Program-made: the position numbers and the translations under genes
In this document: positions 10,546-22,612 of the stretch, piece by piece
How positions within the stretch are numbered: the stretch's first letter is position 1
Layout: each line of letters begins with the position of its first letter
Origin: Melampsora larici-populina 98AG31
Taxonomy: Eukaryota > Basidiomycota > Pucciniomycetes > Pucciniales > Melampsoraceae
NCBI RefSeq assembly: GCF_000204055.1
Contig: NW_006768829.1
Span: 331,403-395,402, forward strand
Direction of reading: 5' to 3'
Length of the DNA stretch: 64,000 bases
Notes under the pieces: model-generated
Seen by the model: the letters and a program-made list of their open reading frames with translations, nothing else
Told to the model about the DNA's origin: nothing
Databases searched by the model: none

Positions 10546-12495
10546 TCATGAGCCAGTTGGAAGATCCTCCTCTTCTTCACTTGTGTCGTCTTCGTCATCT
10601 TCCTCTGAGTCTGTGTCTCGGATGACCCGTTTCTTGCGTGATTGTCCATCTTGTGGCTTCGATCTCTTACCTGCTTGCGATTTGGTTTGATTGGCTTGTG
10701 AATTATTGTCTCTGTTAGTTTGTGAAAGATCTCGATTGTCTTGTGATTGATCTCGAGTTTCTGGTTCGGTCTCTTCTTGTTCGGCTTCGGTAATTTTAAT
10801 TTTTTCCAGTATAAAATTATTGCTTTCGATGTCTTTTGTCCAAGCTCTGATGATCGCATCCGTAGCTTTCCGATGACCAGTCTTCAAAGCCTCAGATGTA
10901 AGCACACTTCCAGGTTTCTGAACAATTCGCAAATTCCATCGTTTCATGAGTGTGGTGGCTGGGTCAAAATCTTTAGGGAATGTGTCTTCTTCGGGCACTT
11001 GTGCAGCTATAAACAGTAAGAAGGTACAAATTAGCAGCTGAGCAGTATCGGAATAGAAAGAGAATAGTGGGGAAGGAGATCGTGTCCTACATATCAAACC
11101 ATTGAGGAGCGAGCAGAGTCTACTTTTTCGCTCATCACTCGGCTGGACCGCCTTCTTTTCGACTGTTTGGGCTGCATCCTTGCCATGTACATAGTCCTTG
11201 AATGTTGAAGGTACATGTACTTTGGTCAGCGCCCACTTCGCAAAATCAGTATCGTTAGAGAAGGTCCGTGACCATCCCTCCACACCACCACAGCTCGCCG
11301 TTGTGAGGTAATAGGAAACATGGTTCTGTTGGCAAGTTACTGCGAACTAAAATTGAAAACAAACATACGAGTGAAAAACTAAATATATTTGAGATGAAAG
11401 CGAGCAAAGAAAATCTTACATCTTGATGAGCCTTCTGAACAGCAAGCAAGGACCTCTTCTGAAGAGTAGCTACGGATGCGGTTGGTTCGGGCTTTCCGTG
11501 ACATAGATGAAGCTTGTCAATGTTGACCAGCTTATCGAATAGGGGCTGGTATCTTTGCTTGTCTTCATCAGATAGTTGATAAACTTGAGGTGCTTTAGTT
11601 GATTCATCACAATATTGTACATTGACACCGTCGATTTCTTCGTCATTCGCATCAGAATGAGTTGCCTCTTCCATTGCCTTTGAGTAATCGGGTAGGCCAG
11701 CCAAGGCAAAGAAGAATGGATCGGTAAAAACCTTGCGCTCGTCGTCTGACATATTGTGCCATTTGTTGGCCATGTCTTGGTTTCGATCAACCCAACCGTC
11801 CTTGTTGTCACGGTCCGGTACTATAAAGAACCATACAGAACAGAGAAACAGCAGCACACCACAAACAAGAGGTATGTATCAGAAGGCAGGTTGATCTACA
11901 TATTTGTTGATGAAGAAATGAGCTTACATTTATCACCCAGGCATTTCACGCAGAAGGCAAGGAATCGGATCCAAGGATTTCCCTTTGCCTTCTTCGATCC
12001 AAGGCCACTGTGAGATCCAATGCGGGTTTAGCATAGTTGTGTGTTTTAACCAGATACGATAAGGTAGAAAGTTGCTTACACCAGGTTCCATATGACCACT
12101 TCAGGTACTCCGGCCATCAGAGCCACCATGAGGATGGTCTTTTCGAAATCCATTCGAATGATTTTGACAAGGTCCTTAATATCCTTTGGAGCCTTGCTTC
12201 TTCGAGAGTCTTGTCCAACAATGGCTTCGCAAAGCTTGACTATTGACCAAGATGGACGTTTCTCTTCAAAATTGTCGAGATCAAATTCAGGAAAATGAGA
12301 TTTAAAGACTTTTTCTTGTTGCTTGTCGGTGTTGGTGTTGGTTTCTTCCTCATTTTCATCACCCTCATCATCAAGTCCACCTAAATTGGTCACCCCTTGA
12401 GATTGATCGCTGGTAGCGTTGGATTTGGTTTTGCGTTTGTTGGATTGAGTCTTTTTTTGGGAAGAGGCTGTCTTCCCGGATCGTGTGTTTGGCAT
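10546..12495 (-). CDS. Accessory protein of the KDZ element, unknown function
   Basis: Five exons in phase: 12495-12080, 12007-11928, 11820-11420, 11346-11091 and 11006-10546, giving 537 residues. ATG at 12495. The N-terminus is basic and low-complexity (MPNTRSGKTASSQKK), followed by an acidic stretch. The middle has a conserved-looking helical block (WVDRNQDMANKWHNMSDDER) that resembles one helix of an HMG-like box, then further helices with KRSLLAVQKAHQD and WSRTFSNDTDFAKWA. The C-terminus is Gln/Asn/Lys-rich, then basic (KKRVIRD), then strongly acidic. This suggests a nuclear, nucleic-acid-associated protein. It is divergent to the transposase within the same inverted repeats, so a helper or regulatory role in transposition is plausible. 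No enzyme motif is seen. The HMG resemblance is only an impression. Confidence 0.75.
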
Positions 12496-14252
12496 TTTGA
12501 GAATGTTGATTATAATGTGTGGTGAACGTCGTTGATTATGGGGAGTAGGTCGCCTATGTATGAGGAATGGGTTTGAAATTCAAAGGATCACGAGTTCACA
12601 ACTCCGGATCGTGGTAAAGTCAAAGCATTTCACAAGTTGAACCCTTTCACATGGTGTGCAACCTCCAAAACGTATAATCTGTTTGTGTAATTGCCGGTTA
12701 TCACAAGACACATAACCCCCCCCAATGCCGATTACCAGCCTGATGTAGTTAAACAATAGAACAAGAATGCCATGAGTGAATGTGTTTCTTTGAACCATTA
12801 GTGAGAGTCTAAGATTTGATCAAGATTAGGTTACATCCAAACATAAGTTATTCTTTAATTTTTCATGCAATGGCTTTCATGCTTTTATGTTTGCCGTTCC
12901 TTATCCTCTTTGGCCAGATCTCTTTATTACCTTTTTTATCAACTTTATTTTTTGAACCTCTTTGAATTGTCATTAGTATGATTTTTATTACTGGTTGGAT
13001 TATTGTTTATTTATCTTTTTTTGAGAAATCAAAAAGACTCTCTGTTACAATGTTTAACAGTGAGTTATCTCACAAGCTCGCTGTTAAACAGTTTCCATTT
13101 TGGATGTTGATTAATGGCTTGAAAGGTTTGCTGTTGTCAATCATGAATGAGTAACATTAGAAATCAATGATTAACTGTCTTTATATCTATGAGACAGTAA
13201 CAATGTTGAAGACTTTTGTAGTCAAAGACTTTTGTAACGATGAACCTTTCCATCAAGCCCAAATGTGCGTTCTCAACATTTAGTTTTCAGCAACTGATGA
13301 TAACGTTGTTGGTGTTCAACTTTCAACCTTTATGAGGATATCACCGATGTTTGGAGTGATCAGCTTCAAAGAGTTCAAGGAACTATAAGTAACAACCAAG
13401 CATTTGTGTTGTTCAAATGTTAAGAAGTGTTAAGCAACATTGAAGACTGGACCTCTGAACAAATCAAGTGAAATAATGAATATACCCAGGATAAATTATG
13501 TACTCGGCAGTCTTAGCGATGTTGATCACTTGCGTTTGAAATCACAAGTATCACCATCAACAGTGTTGAAGTTGATCTCACAATATCAAAGAAAACATAG
13601 GGTTGCTGTTTAATTTTGAATTCCAAAGTCCTCATAAGCATTCCGTGGGAGTTGTTTAAACTTCAACAAAACATTCAGATGTTGTAATTGAGAGATGTTG
13701 AAGCAATATCAATTGTGATCTTCTTGCATACACTTTCTTGAGTTTGCACAAGGTCTCATGAATGATTGCCGTTTACAGTTGTATATTTGTATGGTATATA
13801 TGTGCAGGAAAGAGAGCTTGACAAACCCTTTTCCTGTCTTTGCAAAATCTGTGAAGCAAACGAAGTGGCAAGAAGTTGAGCAAACAGGTTAATCATTCAC
13901 AGTGGACATCACTGTTGATTAACGCCAATCAAAGCCAAAAGCAAGTCACCGGCTGCCTACTGTCCGATACACACGGCAACGTGAATGGTTCCAATCAGAA
14001 TGTTTAATCATGACGCTGATCCACTTGGCGATAGCAATAGTTACAATAGTTCAAGACTATTACTTTCAATCTTCTGATTGATTGAACGTAATAACTTGAC
14101 AATAATTGGACTCTTTCTGATCATCAGTACACAATTCGTTTTTCATGACAACTTCCTAATTTTATGTCCTTAATTTTTTGTTAAACCACCTACATCAACA
14201 AACTATCGTCATCCTTAAACTACCATCATCCTTAACATAATCATAACACACG
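12496..14252. promoter_or_regulatory. Divergent intergenic region of the KDZ element
   Basis: A 1.76-kb AT-rich region between the start codons of the two divergent genes, so it must carry both promoters. It includes a hairpin with arms GTTTAACAGTGAG and CTCGCTGTTAAAC near 13050-13092 and scattered GTTGAAG/CTTCAAC motifs. There is no convincing coding frame. Confidence 0.55.
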
Positions 14253-17200
14253 ATGGTCATGCCAGGCAAGGAGATTTTGCCTAATAAGGCCAAGCGAGCC
14301 AAACCAGCTACTCGTGCACCTAAAACCGCTATTGGTGCTCGATTGGCCGCAATGGAAGCCCAAGAAGCCCAGGATTCACGGCCCCGGCTGAACGCTTTGA
14401 ACGCAGCTGCTCCGGCAGCTCAAGAACCGCTACAAGGACCTCTGACTGAAGACCAATTCAATCAACAACCTTTGTACGACGACCTTGTAAGACCTGGAGA
14501 CGCCAACTCATCTGGAAACGAGGAAGTACAACCTGATGCTATGGATCGATCGGATTACTATCGTAGTATAACATATCAAGAGAGATGCCTTCGTGAGGAG
14601 GCTAACTGGAACAAGGTCGTGCCAGCTATGTTCTTGGCGTTCATGCCGTGTAGCAAAGCCACGTTTCAATGGGCTGACCCGTTGCTTTGGAACCACGATT
14701 ACAACACTCCGTGTATCTGTTCCACCTGGCAACTGAAGGACGTCGAGATTGATGTCATTGACTTCCTAGGTGAGCGCCTTTGTCTTAAATAACAATGTTT
14801 GATAATCGATTAGATTAAAGTTCAAGATAGACTGTAATCCTACATGTTTACTTACTTTTATTGATTGAATTTGATGGTTTCTGAACTGGGAAGGCCGTTT
14901 GAAGATGACAATCCAGGTTTGCAAATGCACTCCTGATGTAGTGCGGTTAGTTCGTCAGGGGTTCATTGGCGGTACTCCAAAGGAGCCGCGCACGGCTTTC
15001 TCAATTCGAATGTTACGATATCATCATATTCTATGGAAGCACTGTAGTGTGCGATTGGCTCCATTTGTCGAAGCTCAAGACGAGTATCTTGATGCTCGTA
15101 ATTCTCTACTGTTGATCAAAGGCTCCGATAAGGTCAGTCATCCTCTGAAACTTCATGTCACAAATCACCAAACTGAAATCTTTGCAGTCTCGTGATTGGC
15201 GAAAGGGATTTTCTGCCGCTGTTGATGTATTTAGAGATATGCTTCGGTTACAGGATGATCTAGCGTCCAAAGCCCTCAAATTAACCCCCGGGGACCATCT
15301 AGCTTCGACTTGTCCGCCATGTTTTGGACCAAAAGTTGCAGGAAAGAGAGCGTCCGAGCCAGATGTGATTGTGTGTTTCGACGGAAACTTTCAACACCGC
15401 CGCCACAAGGCAGCTAGTGCTGGGTGGAGAGGGGAAGCTGGCATCACCCCACCTCTGTTTATGGCACCCACTGAAGTCAAGTATTGGGAGACCAAGATGG
15501 GTGTCCAGCGAGCGGGCGCAAAGGATGTGATTGTAAGTCTCCCATTTCTTGAGTTTGTACGCAATGGTATTGCATTTTGAAACTAATTTTGTGTATCACC
15601 TTTTCACACAGCATCCTTGCAGTGAACAACATACCGCTGCGGATGATGTTCGCGGGCGGCAGACTTTCCCAGCCTATGATGAGACTGGCTTAATGGGCAT
15701 GGCATGTAGACACGATCAAGCATTGAAGTTTATCAACATAATCCAAAGTGGCGAGAGGTCAGTTCAAAAACACACTTGTATCGCCATTCAGTGTGCTCTG
15801 TTTATTTTCTTGGCGTGAAACTGTATACGTCTGACATATGTATTGCTCAAAAGAGGGCACTTTCCTGTGGCCATGCTCGACTGGCTATTCAAACAAAGTG
15901 AGCACGACATGCGATATGCTGTGCTTTATGATATCGGCTGCAATATGGAAAGAGGAATATTAAAAGTACTCCAGCATTTGTAATGGATATCTTCTTCATC
16001 TTTGCTCATTTGGTATTCTTTGTTCCATGTAGCGCGAACTGTTTGCAGAACAGCGGGATAAAGACTTACTGATGTTCGGAACAAGTGTGTTCCATGCATT
16101 TGTTCATCAGTGGTCTTGCCAATTGCAATATAATCCTCGATTGAATATGGATTGGGGCTTATCGGATGGGGAGGGTATGGAACGTATCTGGTCTAGACTT
16201 TCGTCCCTAGTTAGTGCCTTGAGGTATTCCACCAAGTCCCATCGACTGTGCGCATTAAATTTGCGCGCCCAGCATCATAATGAAGCTGGTCGTACCAACT
16301 CAGGTAAGTTCTAAAAGTGCAGTGATAGAACAAAACGGAACTAGTTTTCATCAACTGATCCCTATTACGTAGTGAAATGGTTGTTATCACGGGAAAAGAC
16401 TGCCAGGAAGCTGTACATGGAATCTCGGTCTAAGCTGGAAGTCTTGTATCGAAACCCTCAATACACTGAACAGTACCTTGTCGAACAATGGAATCGTCAA
16501 AGGGAATGCCAGTTACAGGAACTTACAGTAGATAACTCGGCAGCTTTGACCACAAAGCTAGATAAGCTAGTTGGATATGAAGAACGACTCCGAGAAGCCG
16601 AGTTGAGTTGCCTTGAAATCTTGTACATAAGTTGTTACTGACAATGGATTGATTTTAGGGAGGATCTTGCTGTTTTACAGGGGAAAAGGGCTCGTGACCG
16701 AACGACCGCTGACCGAGCTGAGCTGGCTCACCTTCCCAATAGGATTACATCGCTAAGGGAGAGGATTGACGTTATTGTCGAGGAGCTGGGAGGCGACCAG
16801 TATCGCGACACCCCTGGTGCAAGAAGTAAGTTCTTGATATTGTTTGCTCATTGCCACAGTGGAGGTTCACCTTGATCTACCATTTTGAATTTAGCTCCTA
16901 AAGGACGTGGTCTCATCCGTATTCGAGTGGCAAAGGCCAAATTGCATGGGGCAAAAATAGATGTGTTCAGCCTACAAAAACTTAGTGATAGACGTGCTGG
17001 TGAATTTCAACTCCCTGAGTAAATGATCTCTGAACCTATCATGACATTCAATTGATACTGTATTTCATGTGTTTAGGTACCCGAGTTCAACAAAAAATGA
17101 AGAAGATTGTAAGGGAAAAGAAAGTGTCGTTCAAGTCAAAGTACAACACATTTAATCGTCTTGTAACTAATTTCAACACCGAGTTTCCTCAACCTTCGCC

Positions 17201-17942
17201 CATTGCTTGTCCACCATTCGATATTCTAGAAGGCCTGACGGTGTATGACTCGTTTTGGGATCTTGGTCAGCTGACTCATCCAGGAGAAGCCTGGGCAGTT
17301 GACCAAAATACACAAGATGGCATACAAGCTTACCTTTCTATGACACATGCTCAGGATGAGCTTTTGCGCTTGAGCCGAGAATGTAGGCAGATAGTTAAGT
17401 GGGCCCTTGATGTTGATGAAAAGATTTCGGGATTGTGCACGGCGATTGCACTCGCAGGTAAGTAGTTACATATTCTGTTCATGTGAGTGAGAGCTTCTGA
17501 CATTGAATGTTGAAATCGTGTAGACAATAACCCAGATCTAATTGAAAATCGCTGGATGATGCAAGTGGTTGGATCAGTAAGACCACGATTATCAGATTGT
17601 TTGTCAGAGAGTAAAGAAGTCTTACAGTCTTTGCTAGCTCACCTGTGCCAAAGGCACTCGCGATTGTGGATGAATTGGAATATAGGCATGGCAACCATTC
17701 TGAATCGCACCGGTGAATACTGTCAGCTATCAGCGGAAGAAGAGAGGGCACTTCACATTCAATGGTCTGACCTGGTAATAAGAGCACGACAGGTTTGGCA
17801 AACCGTTGCTCAAGCTCCAATTCTTGAAGCAGAGCCTTTGGACGATGCGGAGATGGAGGAGGAGCAAATTGTTGGTGAAGACAATAATTATATTGATTTC
17901 AACATTGAGGATGATTTGTATGATTTGGAAGATTTGGAATGA
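14253..17942 (+). CDS. KDZ transposase with CxC-type zinc-chelating N-terminus
   Basis: Predicted transposase of the surrounding element. Eleven exons: 14253-14769, 14894-15132, 15188-15532, 15612-15757, 15854-15965, 16033-16303, 16373-16601, 16659-16825, 16895-16999, 17077-17457 and 17524-17942. All join in phase with GT-AG introns, giving 976 residues. The N-terminus has clustered Cys residues (PCSKATF, NTPCICSTW, VCKCTPD), as in the CxC modules associated with KDZ enzymes. Core motifs are CFDGNFQHRR (~317), GLMGMACRHDQ, VLYDIGCN (~443), FHAFVHQWSCQ and LSDGEGMERIW (~500). They match the conserved Asp/Asp/Glu-type blocks of the family. After this comes a helical region, then an acidic C-terminus. 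No stop, frameshift or abnormal splice site is seen, so it may be active. Confidence 0.92.
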
Positions 17943-18185
17943 GAAGATTGTAAAGGGTCAGCTATTTGTAGAATATGTGCATCTTTGTGAGACATGAGAA
18001 TTATACATGAGTTGTTTCTTACATATCAATTTTGCTTTTATGAGCTGTGTCCACCGATGTGCTTGATTTTGGTGAGTCGAGAGTGTTTCATGCTTTGATT
18101 TTGGGATTTGTGGTGCTTGAGAGTTGTGAGAAAAGGGTATTGAGGTGGGTAGAAGGCAGTGTCCAGAGCGGCCGGGTACGCTTCA

Positions 18186-18554
18186 GAGCAGTCGGGTACT
18201 TTTCAGAGCGCTCTGGTTGCCTTCCAGAGCGTTCTGAGGGCGTTCCAGAGCGCTCTGGAAGGTAGCCAGAGCGCTCTGGAAGGTAACCAGAGCGCTCTGG
18301 GGTCCTTGTCAAAACTGCACGAGGGATGTGCAAAAACTTTTGAGTAAGGAGGTTGAGTATGAGTAGAAAGAGCTCTGAAAAGGCTGTACACATTGTTTTG
18401 AAAGCTTTGGTTGATGACTTATGGACTTGGGAGTGCGATAAAAACCTGCTCCAGGTCACCTGAGGTGCTCTGGAGCCAAATACTGGCTGATCGCCCACGG
18501 TGTAGCACACTTTTCCATGGGCTTGTATGTCACTTCATAGAGGTGCCACAGGTG
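18186..18554 (-). repeat. Right terminal inverted repeat of the KDZ element
   Basis: Reverse-complement copy of 9102-9470, including the block of CCAGAGCGCTCTGG palindromes at about 18200-18300. The outer end is flanked by CTT (18555-18557). Confidence 0.88.
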
Positions 18555-18682
18555 CTTGAGACTGATGAATGGGGTGGGGTGTGACCTCATGGGAGGTGTC
18601 TTTTTGCCAAAACTACTGTGAATGACCATCAAGTACTTTTTAGTGATGTATTAAGCATATACATTTTTCTGCACTCTTACCT

Positions 18683-18745
18683 TAACCTAACCCAAACCCT
18701 AACCAAAATTACAACTGCTTAGGGTTAGGGTCAGGGTTAATTGCT
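18683..18745. repeat. Inverted pair of degenerate telomere-like motifs
   Basis: CCTAACCCAAACCCTAACC is followed about 20 bp later by TTAGGGTTAGGGTCAGGG, so the two face each other. TTAGGG is the usual telomere repeat in filamentous fungi. The tracts are only 2-3 units long. Confidence 0.5.
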
Positions 18746-21700
18746 ATAAAGGACTGTGATAAGAGTGCCTCAGATCAAAAAATGATATTGAGATGCAGCT
18801 TCTGAAACTCTCCTTGACCTAGTTGTTTTCATTTAACATTGTCCTGTCCAAGCAATGGTAGCATTTCACTTAGATTCTCATATGGATAAAGCTTCAATCC
18901 AGTCACTTTCAGCATGGTATATGTGCAAAATCATCCTTCTAAGCAAGCACAATCAAGGTTGTGGTCAGAACAATTACATAGCCCATTGAGATGAAGAAAT
19001 ATATGCATGGGATCTCCTTGTCCAGGCTGAGCATTTTTATGAATCATCTTCATGGCTTCCGTGGAAAATTCCCACTGGGGTTATGCTCATAGTGCTGTAG
19101 AACAAACTTGGAATGCCTTGCCTGTATTAATCTATTGACCGGGTTTTGCAAAAGGAATGGGCTGAGCAAAGGTTCTTGGGACACATATGCATCAATGCTC
19201 ATATTCATCCACTTCTATGTAATATGTGAAAATATCAAGACTTGTGCATATTTCACAAGGCCTCAAATACTCAGCTTAGTGTTGCCGCAACATTATCACA
19301 TAACTTCTTAGACTAAGCATGTTCATGATTTTCCGCCATATTAACACCTCATTGAGATCAATAATTCACTTTACATTGCATATTGACATCCGGTGTATTT
19401 ATTTGTCCCATCCTCCCAAACCCTAACCCTGATCTGGATTGAAACTGCTCAGTTGATCTATCTCCTCTTTGCTCATGAAAAATTCAGAATCATTTTGCAT
19501 TCACTTTCCAACCTGGGGATTTTGATTAATTGTTTTCCCGTGGGGGATTCATTTTCCACTTGTGGAAGTCGATTAATGTTCACAGTGATTGTGGATCTGA
19601 ATCTGTGATTTTAAGATATCACTTGGTTTCTTTTGCTGATGACTTCCATTTTGTTTATTGTTTGTTAGCTTGATGCATATGGATTACATTTAAGAACACC
19701 ATCCAGAATTAAGTGTGTCATCCCTAAGCTGACATGCTTAAGTTGTTTGGTGGGGCGCTGTTGGCGGCCGTCTGCTTTGCGTTGGAGAGAAAAACTCTCT
19801 TCATTTTGCAAACCTAGCAGTGTCCAACATTGCTGGGTGGGCAGGGTGGTATTTGTAGAAATGAAATGGAATATAATTTGAATTGAGATGCTGAGTGTTT
19901 GTGGTGTGCTCAGTTATGACTGGTCATGTGCAAGGGTGGTAGCTTCTGAGTGGGAAGTGAATTTTTTCCCATGTGGCTACCTCTGGGAGCCTGTTTCTTG
20001 GATGTTTCTTGCTACCTGCAACGGGCTTCTTTGCACCTGAGCACTAACCACTCAGTCATGGAATTCCGCACCAAGACGTACCTTAGATGCTGCTTACAAT
20101 CTGCTTGGATATTCAGACTTAAAAATTTTGTTTTAATGAATTACAAGTTGGAAAACACCTTGGATGTGATACATGAAGCCAGAAGAAATTTACAGAATCT
20201 TTGGGGGATTTGTTGATGTGAAGAATATTGTGGTAAAACCAAAGGATTTATGGGAGTGTAGGGGTATGTTATCAGCGACCATTTGGAAGAGATATCATTA
20301 AGATTGAATTGATAGTCTTCCCATGAAAATTTGCTTTGTGAAATTTGTCTTTCTTTGCACAAATCATGACAAGTTCAGTTCACATAGTGGATGACCTTAG
20401 TCCTTCCCAGTCTGAAAACCTACCGGGTCCTTTCATGAAACACAATTTTTCTATACAATAAGGGTAATTTATTGCCAGATGACTTTATTTTGACTATCAA
20501 GTGCTCAGAAGAGTCTTAGAACATTGATTTTTTTTGCAAAATCAAACTGGGCCTCAATTTATGTAAGATTGAGGATGATTGTAAGATAAATTATTTGGGT
20601 GGATGGTGTCCAAGAAGTGTGGGTATTTGGTCATGATAGGAGTGTTGCAGTGCAGACACTATGTAATCAGTGTGGAACCTGCTGCTCAATGGCTATATAC
20701 TGTCCTGAAGACTGACAGAAAAATTGATTACAGTGGTATTCGTCACAGCATTGGGATAATGAGAGATGATAACTACAAGCTTGCAATATTGACAAAATTA
20801 TTGTACAGCATGAGAATTCTGGATATCTTTCAAGTTGAACAAGCATCATATATTGGGGGACAAACCAAAATGAGTACCTGTCAATGAGACAAAATGATAC
20901 TTCATGTACTCTAATATTGAACCCATTAGAGAATCCACACTTGTTCACCATTGTTGACTTGCTCACATGTGGTAACAACCGCTACATTGAGTAAAAAATT
21001 ACTTAACTCAAGCAAATTTCAAACTTGTGCCAAATTACTTGCACAGTAGTCAACTTAACTTGGAAGATAATGTGAGTTTCCACACTGGTACAAAGTTTAC
21101 AAGCTCAAACTATCAAGCACCCTCCAATTTGTACAATCCACCAGTGCACCCAATCTACTTGACTTCCTTCAATAAACTGTGATGGCAAAGAGCACATCCT
21201 TCTCAAGCTAACTTGAGAGAGCACAAGATTTCATTCAAATCAACTCGTGATCTCATCACAGCTGGATGGTTGGCACAGGGAGGTTTGTAAAGAAGAAAAA
21301 AGAAGTGCATTCGATCAAGATTGTTTGACATAGTTCCACAGTTTGAATGAGATAGAGAAATTGATTTGAACTCCGGTTAAAATCAATCCGAGCAATAAGA
21401 GATCTTTGAAATCTTTCTAAAATTGATCCAAACAATGAAGAGTTGATCTAGATTGATCCAAACCCTCTCTATAACCAATCAACAAGAATTTATCTTGATC
21501 TATCTAAAATACCAATAACAAACTGACATCAACCAATCTAAAATGTGTTTAAAAATTGACCTTAATTGACCTACTGAGATGCAAAACAAAAAGATTCAAT
21601 ATAAATTGATTTTAAAGAAAAAGGTTTTAGGTAGATTTGAATTTAAGATTGATTCAAAGTTTGATTTGAATTGAAATGATTATGAAGAAGATTGTGAGGT

Positions 21701-21889
21701 TGGTAAGACTCGGAATCAGAATCAGGATTATAGAAGAAGGAGTAGGACTATGACTTGGAGGCAAGTAGAACAATATCAATATGGCATAAAGGATACTCCT
21801 GAATTGTGGGCCGCCATTGATTATTGATGCAGATGTTGCGAGTCAAGAGAATTCAAGTTGGTGTGCTTGAAAAGATAATGACAGGCTAG

Positions 21890-22070
21890 CAAGTCGGATA
21901 ACGCATGCGTTAGTCAATTGGTAAATTTATCAATTGACTAACACAAACTGATCAAAAATTAACTACTGCAGGGCTAATTTCTCACCAGTGTGGGAAAGGC
22001 CCTGCAGTTGCGTTAAATTTTACCTTACTGCACCTGAGTTGACGCACGAGTGCGGATGCTCTTAGGGGGT
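21890..22070. repeat. Hairpin-rich segment, likely MITE remnant
   Basis: Two strong hairpins lie in tandem. The first has arms GTTAGTCAATTG and CAATTGACTAAC around 21910-21944. The second has arms ACTGCAGGGC and GCCCTGCAGT around 21966-22010. A short CGCACGAGTGCG palindrome follows. No coding content. Ends and target duplication were not resolved. Confidence 0.5.
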
Positions 22071-22313
22071 TAGAGGTTAGGTTTAGGGCAAGGATATTTT
22101 CACATGCTCCAAGGGTATGTGAAATTACCTCTGCTCTAAATCACCACCGTTCCTCTCAATTTTGGCTTTCACCACCTATAGACCTCACAAGCAGTATGGC
22201 CTTTATACCATGCCCTACCCCATTCCTTTGCTGCTTTCTGGCAGAATAAACAATTTACCAGCCCTCCCTTAGATCCAACTGATTTATTTTTGGTTGCCGT
22301 AAACATCACTGCA

Positions 22314-22612
22314 TCTGCCAGAGCCGTTCTTGATGTCAAGAATTTTGCTGACTACAAAGGGGCTCCTTTGTAGTACATCACAATATCAACTTTGAGAGCG
22401 GCTCTGGCGGACACACTGCATGTAATGTACCTGGGCTGTCATTTCTACTTTGTTAGTCAAAATTGCTACCGTGATGTCCAACAGGTTATGAGATACATTC
22501 ACAGTGCCCATGGAGAGAGCCCCTGATGTCTGGCCCTGGGGCTCCAGCAAGTACAAAGGCTTGCCTTTGTACTTTTGAAGGCGCCCTCCACAGGCACTGT
22601 GATTCTGCTGCA
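22314..22612. repeat. Two tandem long hairpins sharing a TACAAAGG core
   Basis: Hairpin 1 has outer arms GCCAGAGCCG / CGGCTCTGGC (22318-22408) and an inner stem CTACAAAGG / CCTTTGTAG. Hairpin 2 has outer arms CACAGTGCC / GGCACTGTG (about 22500-22602) and an inner perfect stem AAGTACAAAGGC / GCCTTTGTACTT with a 2-base loop. No open frame of note. Confidence 0.6.

Larger units (their letters stand above)
9102..18554. mobile_element. KDZ-type DNA transposon, 9.45 kb, apparently complete
   Basis: The first and last ~370 bp are near-identical inverted repeats beginning CACCTGTGGCACCTCTATG. The trinucleotide CTT flanks both ends (9099-9101 and 18555-18557) and is the best target-duplication candidate. 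Inside are two divergent spliced genes: a KDZ transposase (14253-17942, plus strand) and an accessory protein gene (12495-10546, minus strand). KDZ (Kyakuja/Dileera/Zisupton) transposases are known from fungal and animal DNA transposons. Termini, transposase and cargo together support a whole element. It sits only 7 bp after the end of the CACTA-like element at 9094. Confidence 0.85.
18558..22300. other. Gene-poor AT-rich stretch
   Basis: No gene recognised on either strand; open frames are short and do not join into a plausible product. Notable items are a small inverted pair of telomere-like motifs (18685-18745), a third one near 19420, and a hairpin-rich segment near 21890-22070. Probably decayed transposon DNA. 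Confidence 0.5.

Noticed and set aside
20603..20887. 94-codon plus-strand frame in gene-poor DNA
   Set aside because: No domain, overlapping antisense frame of equal length, and no splice partners.
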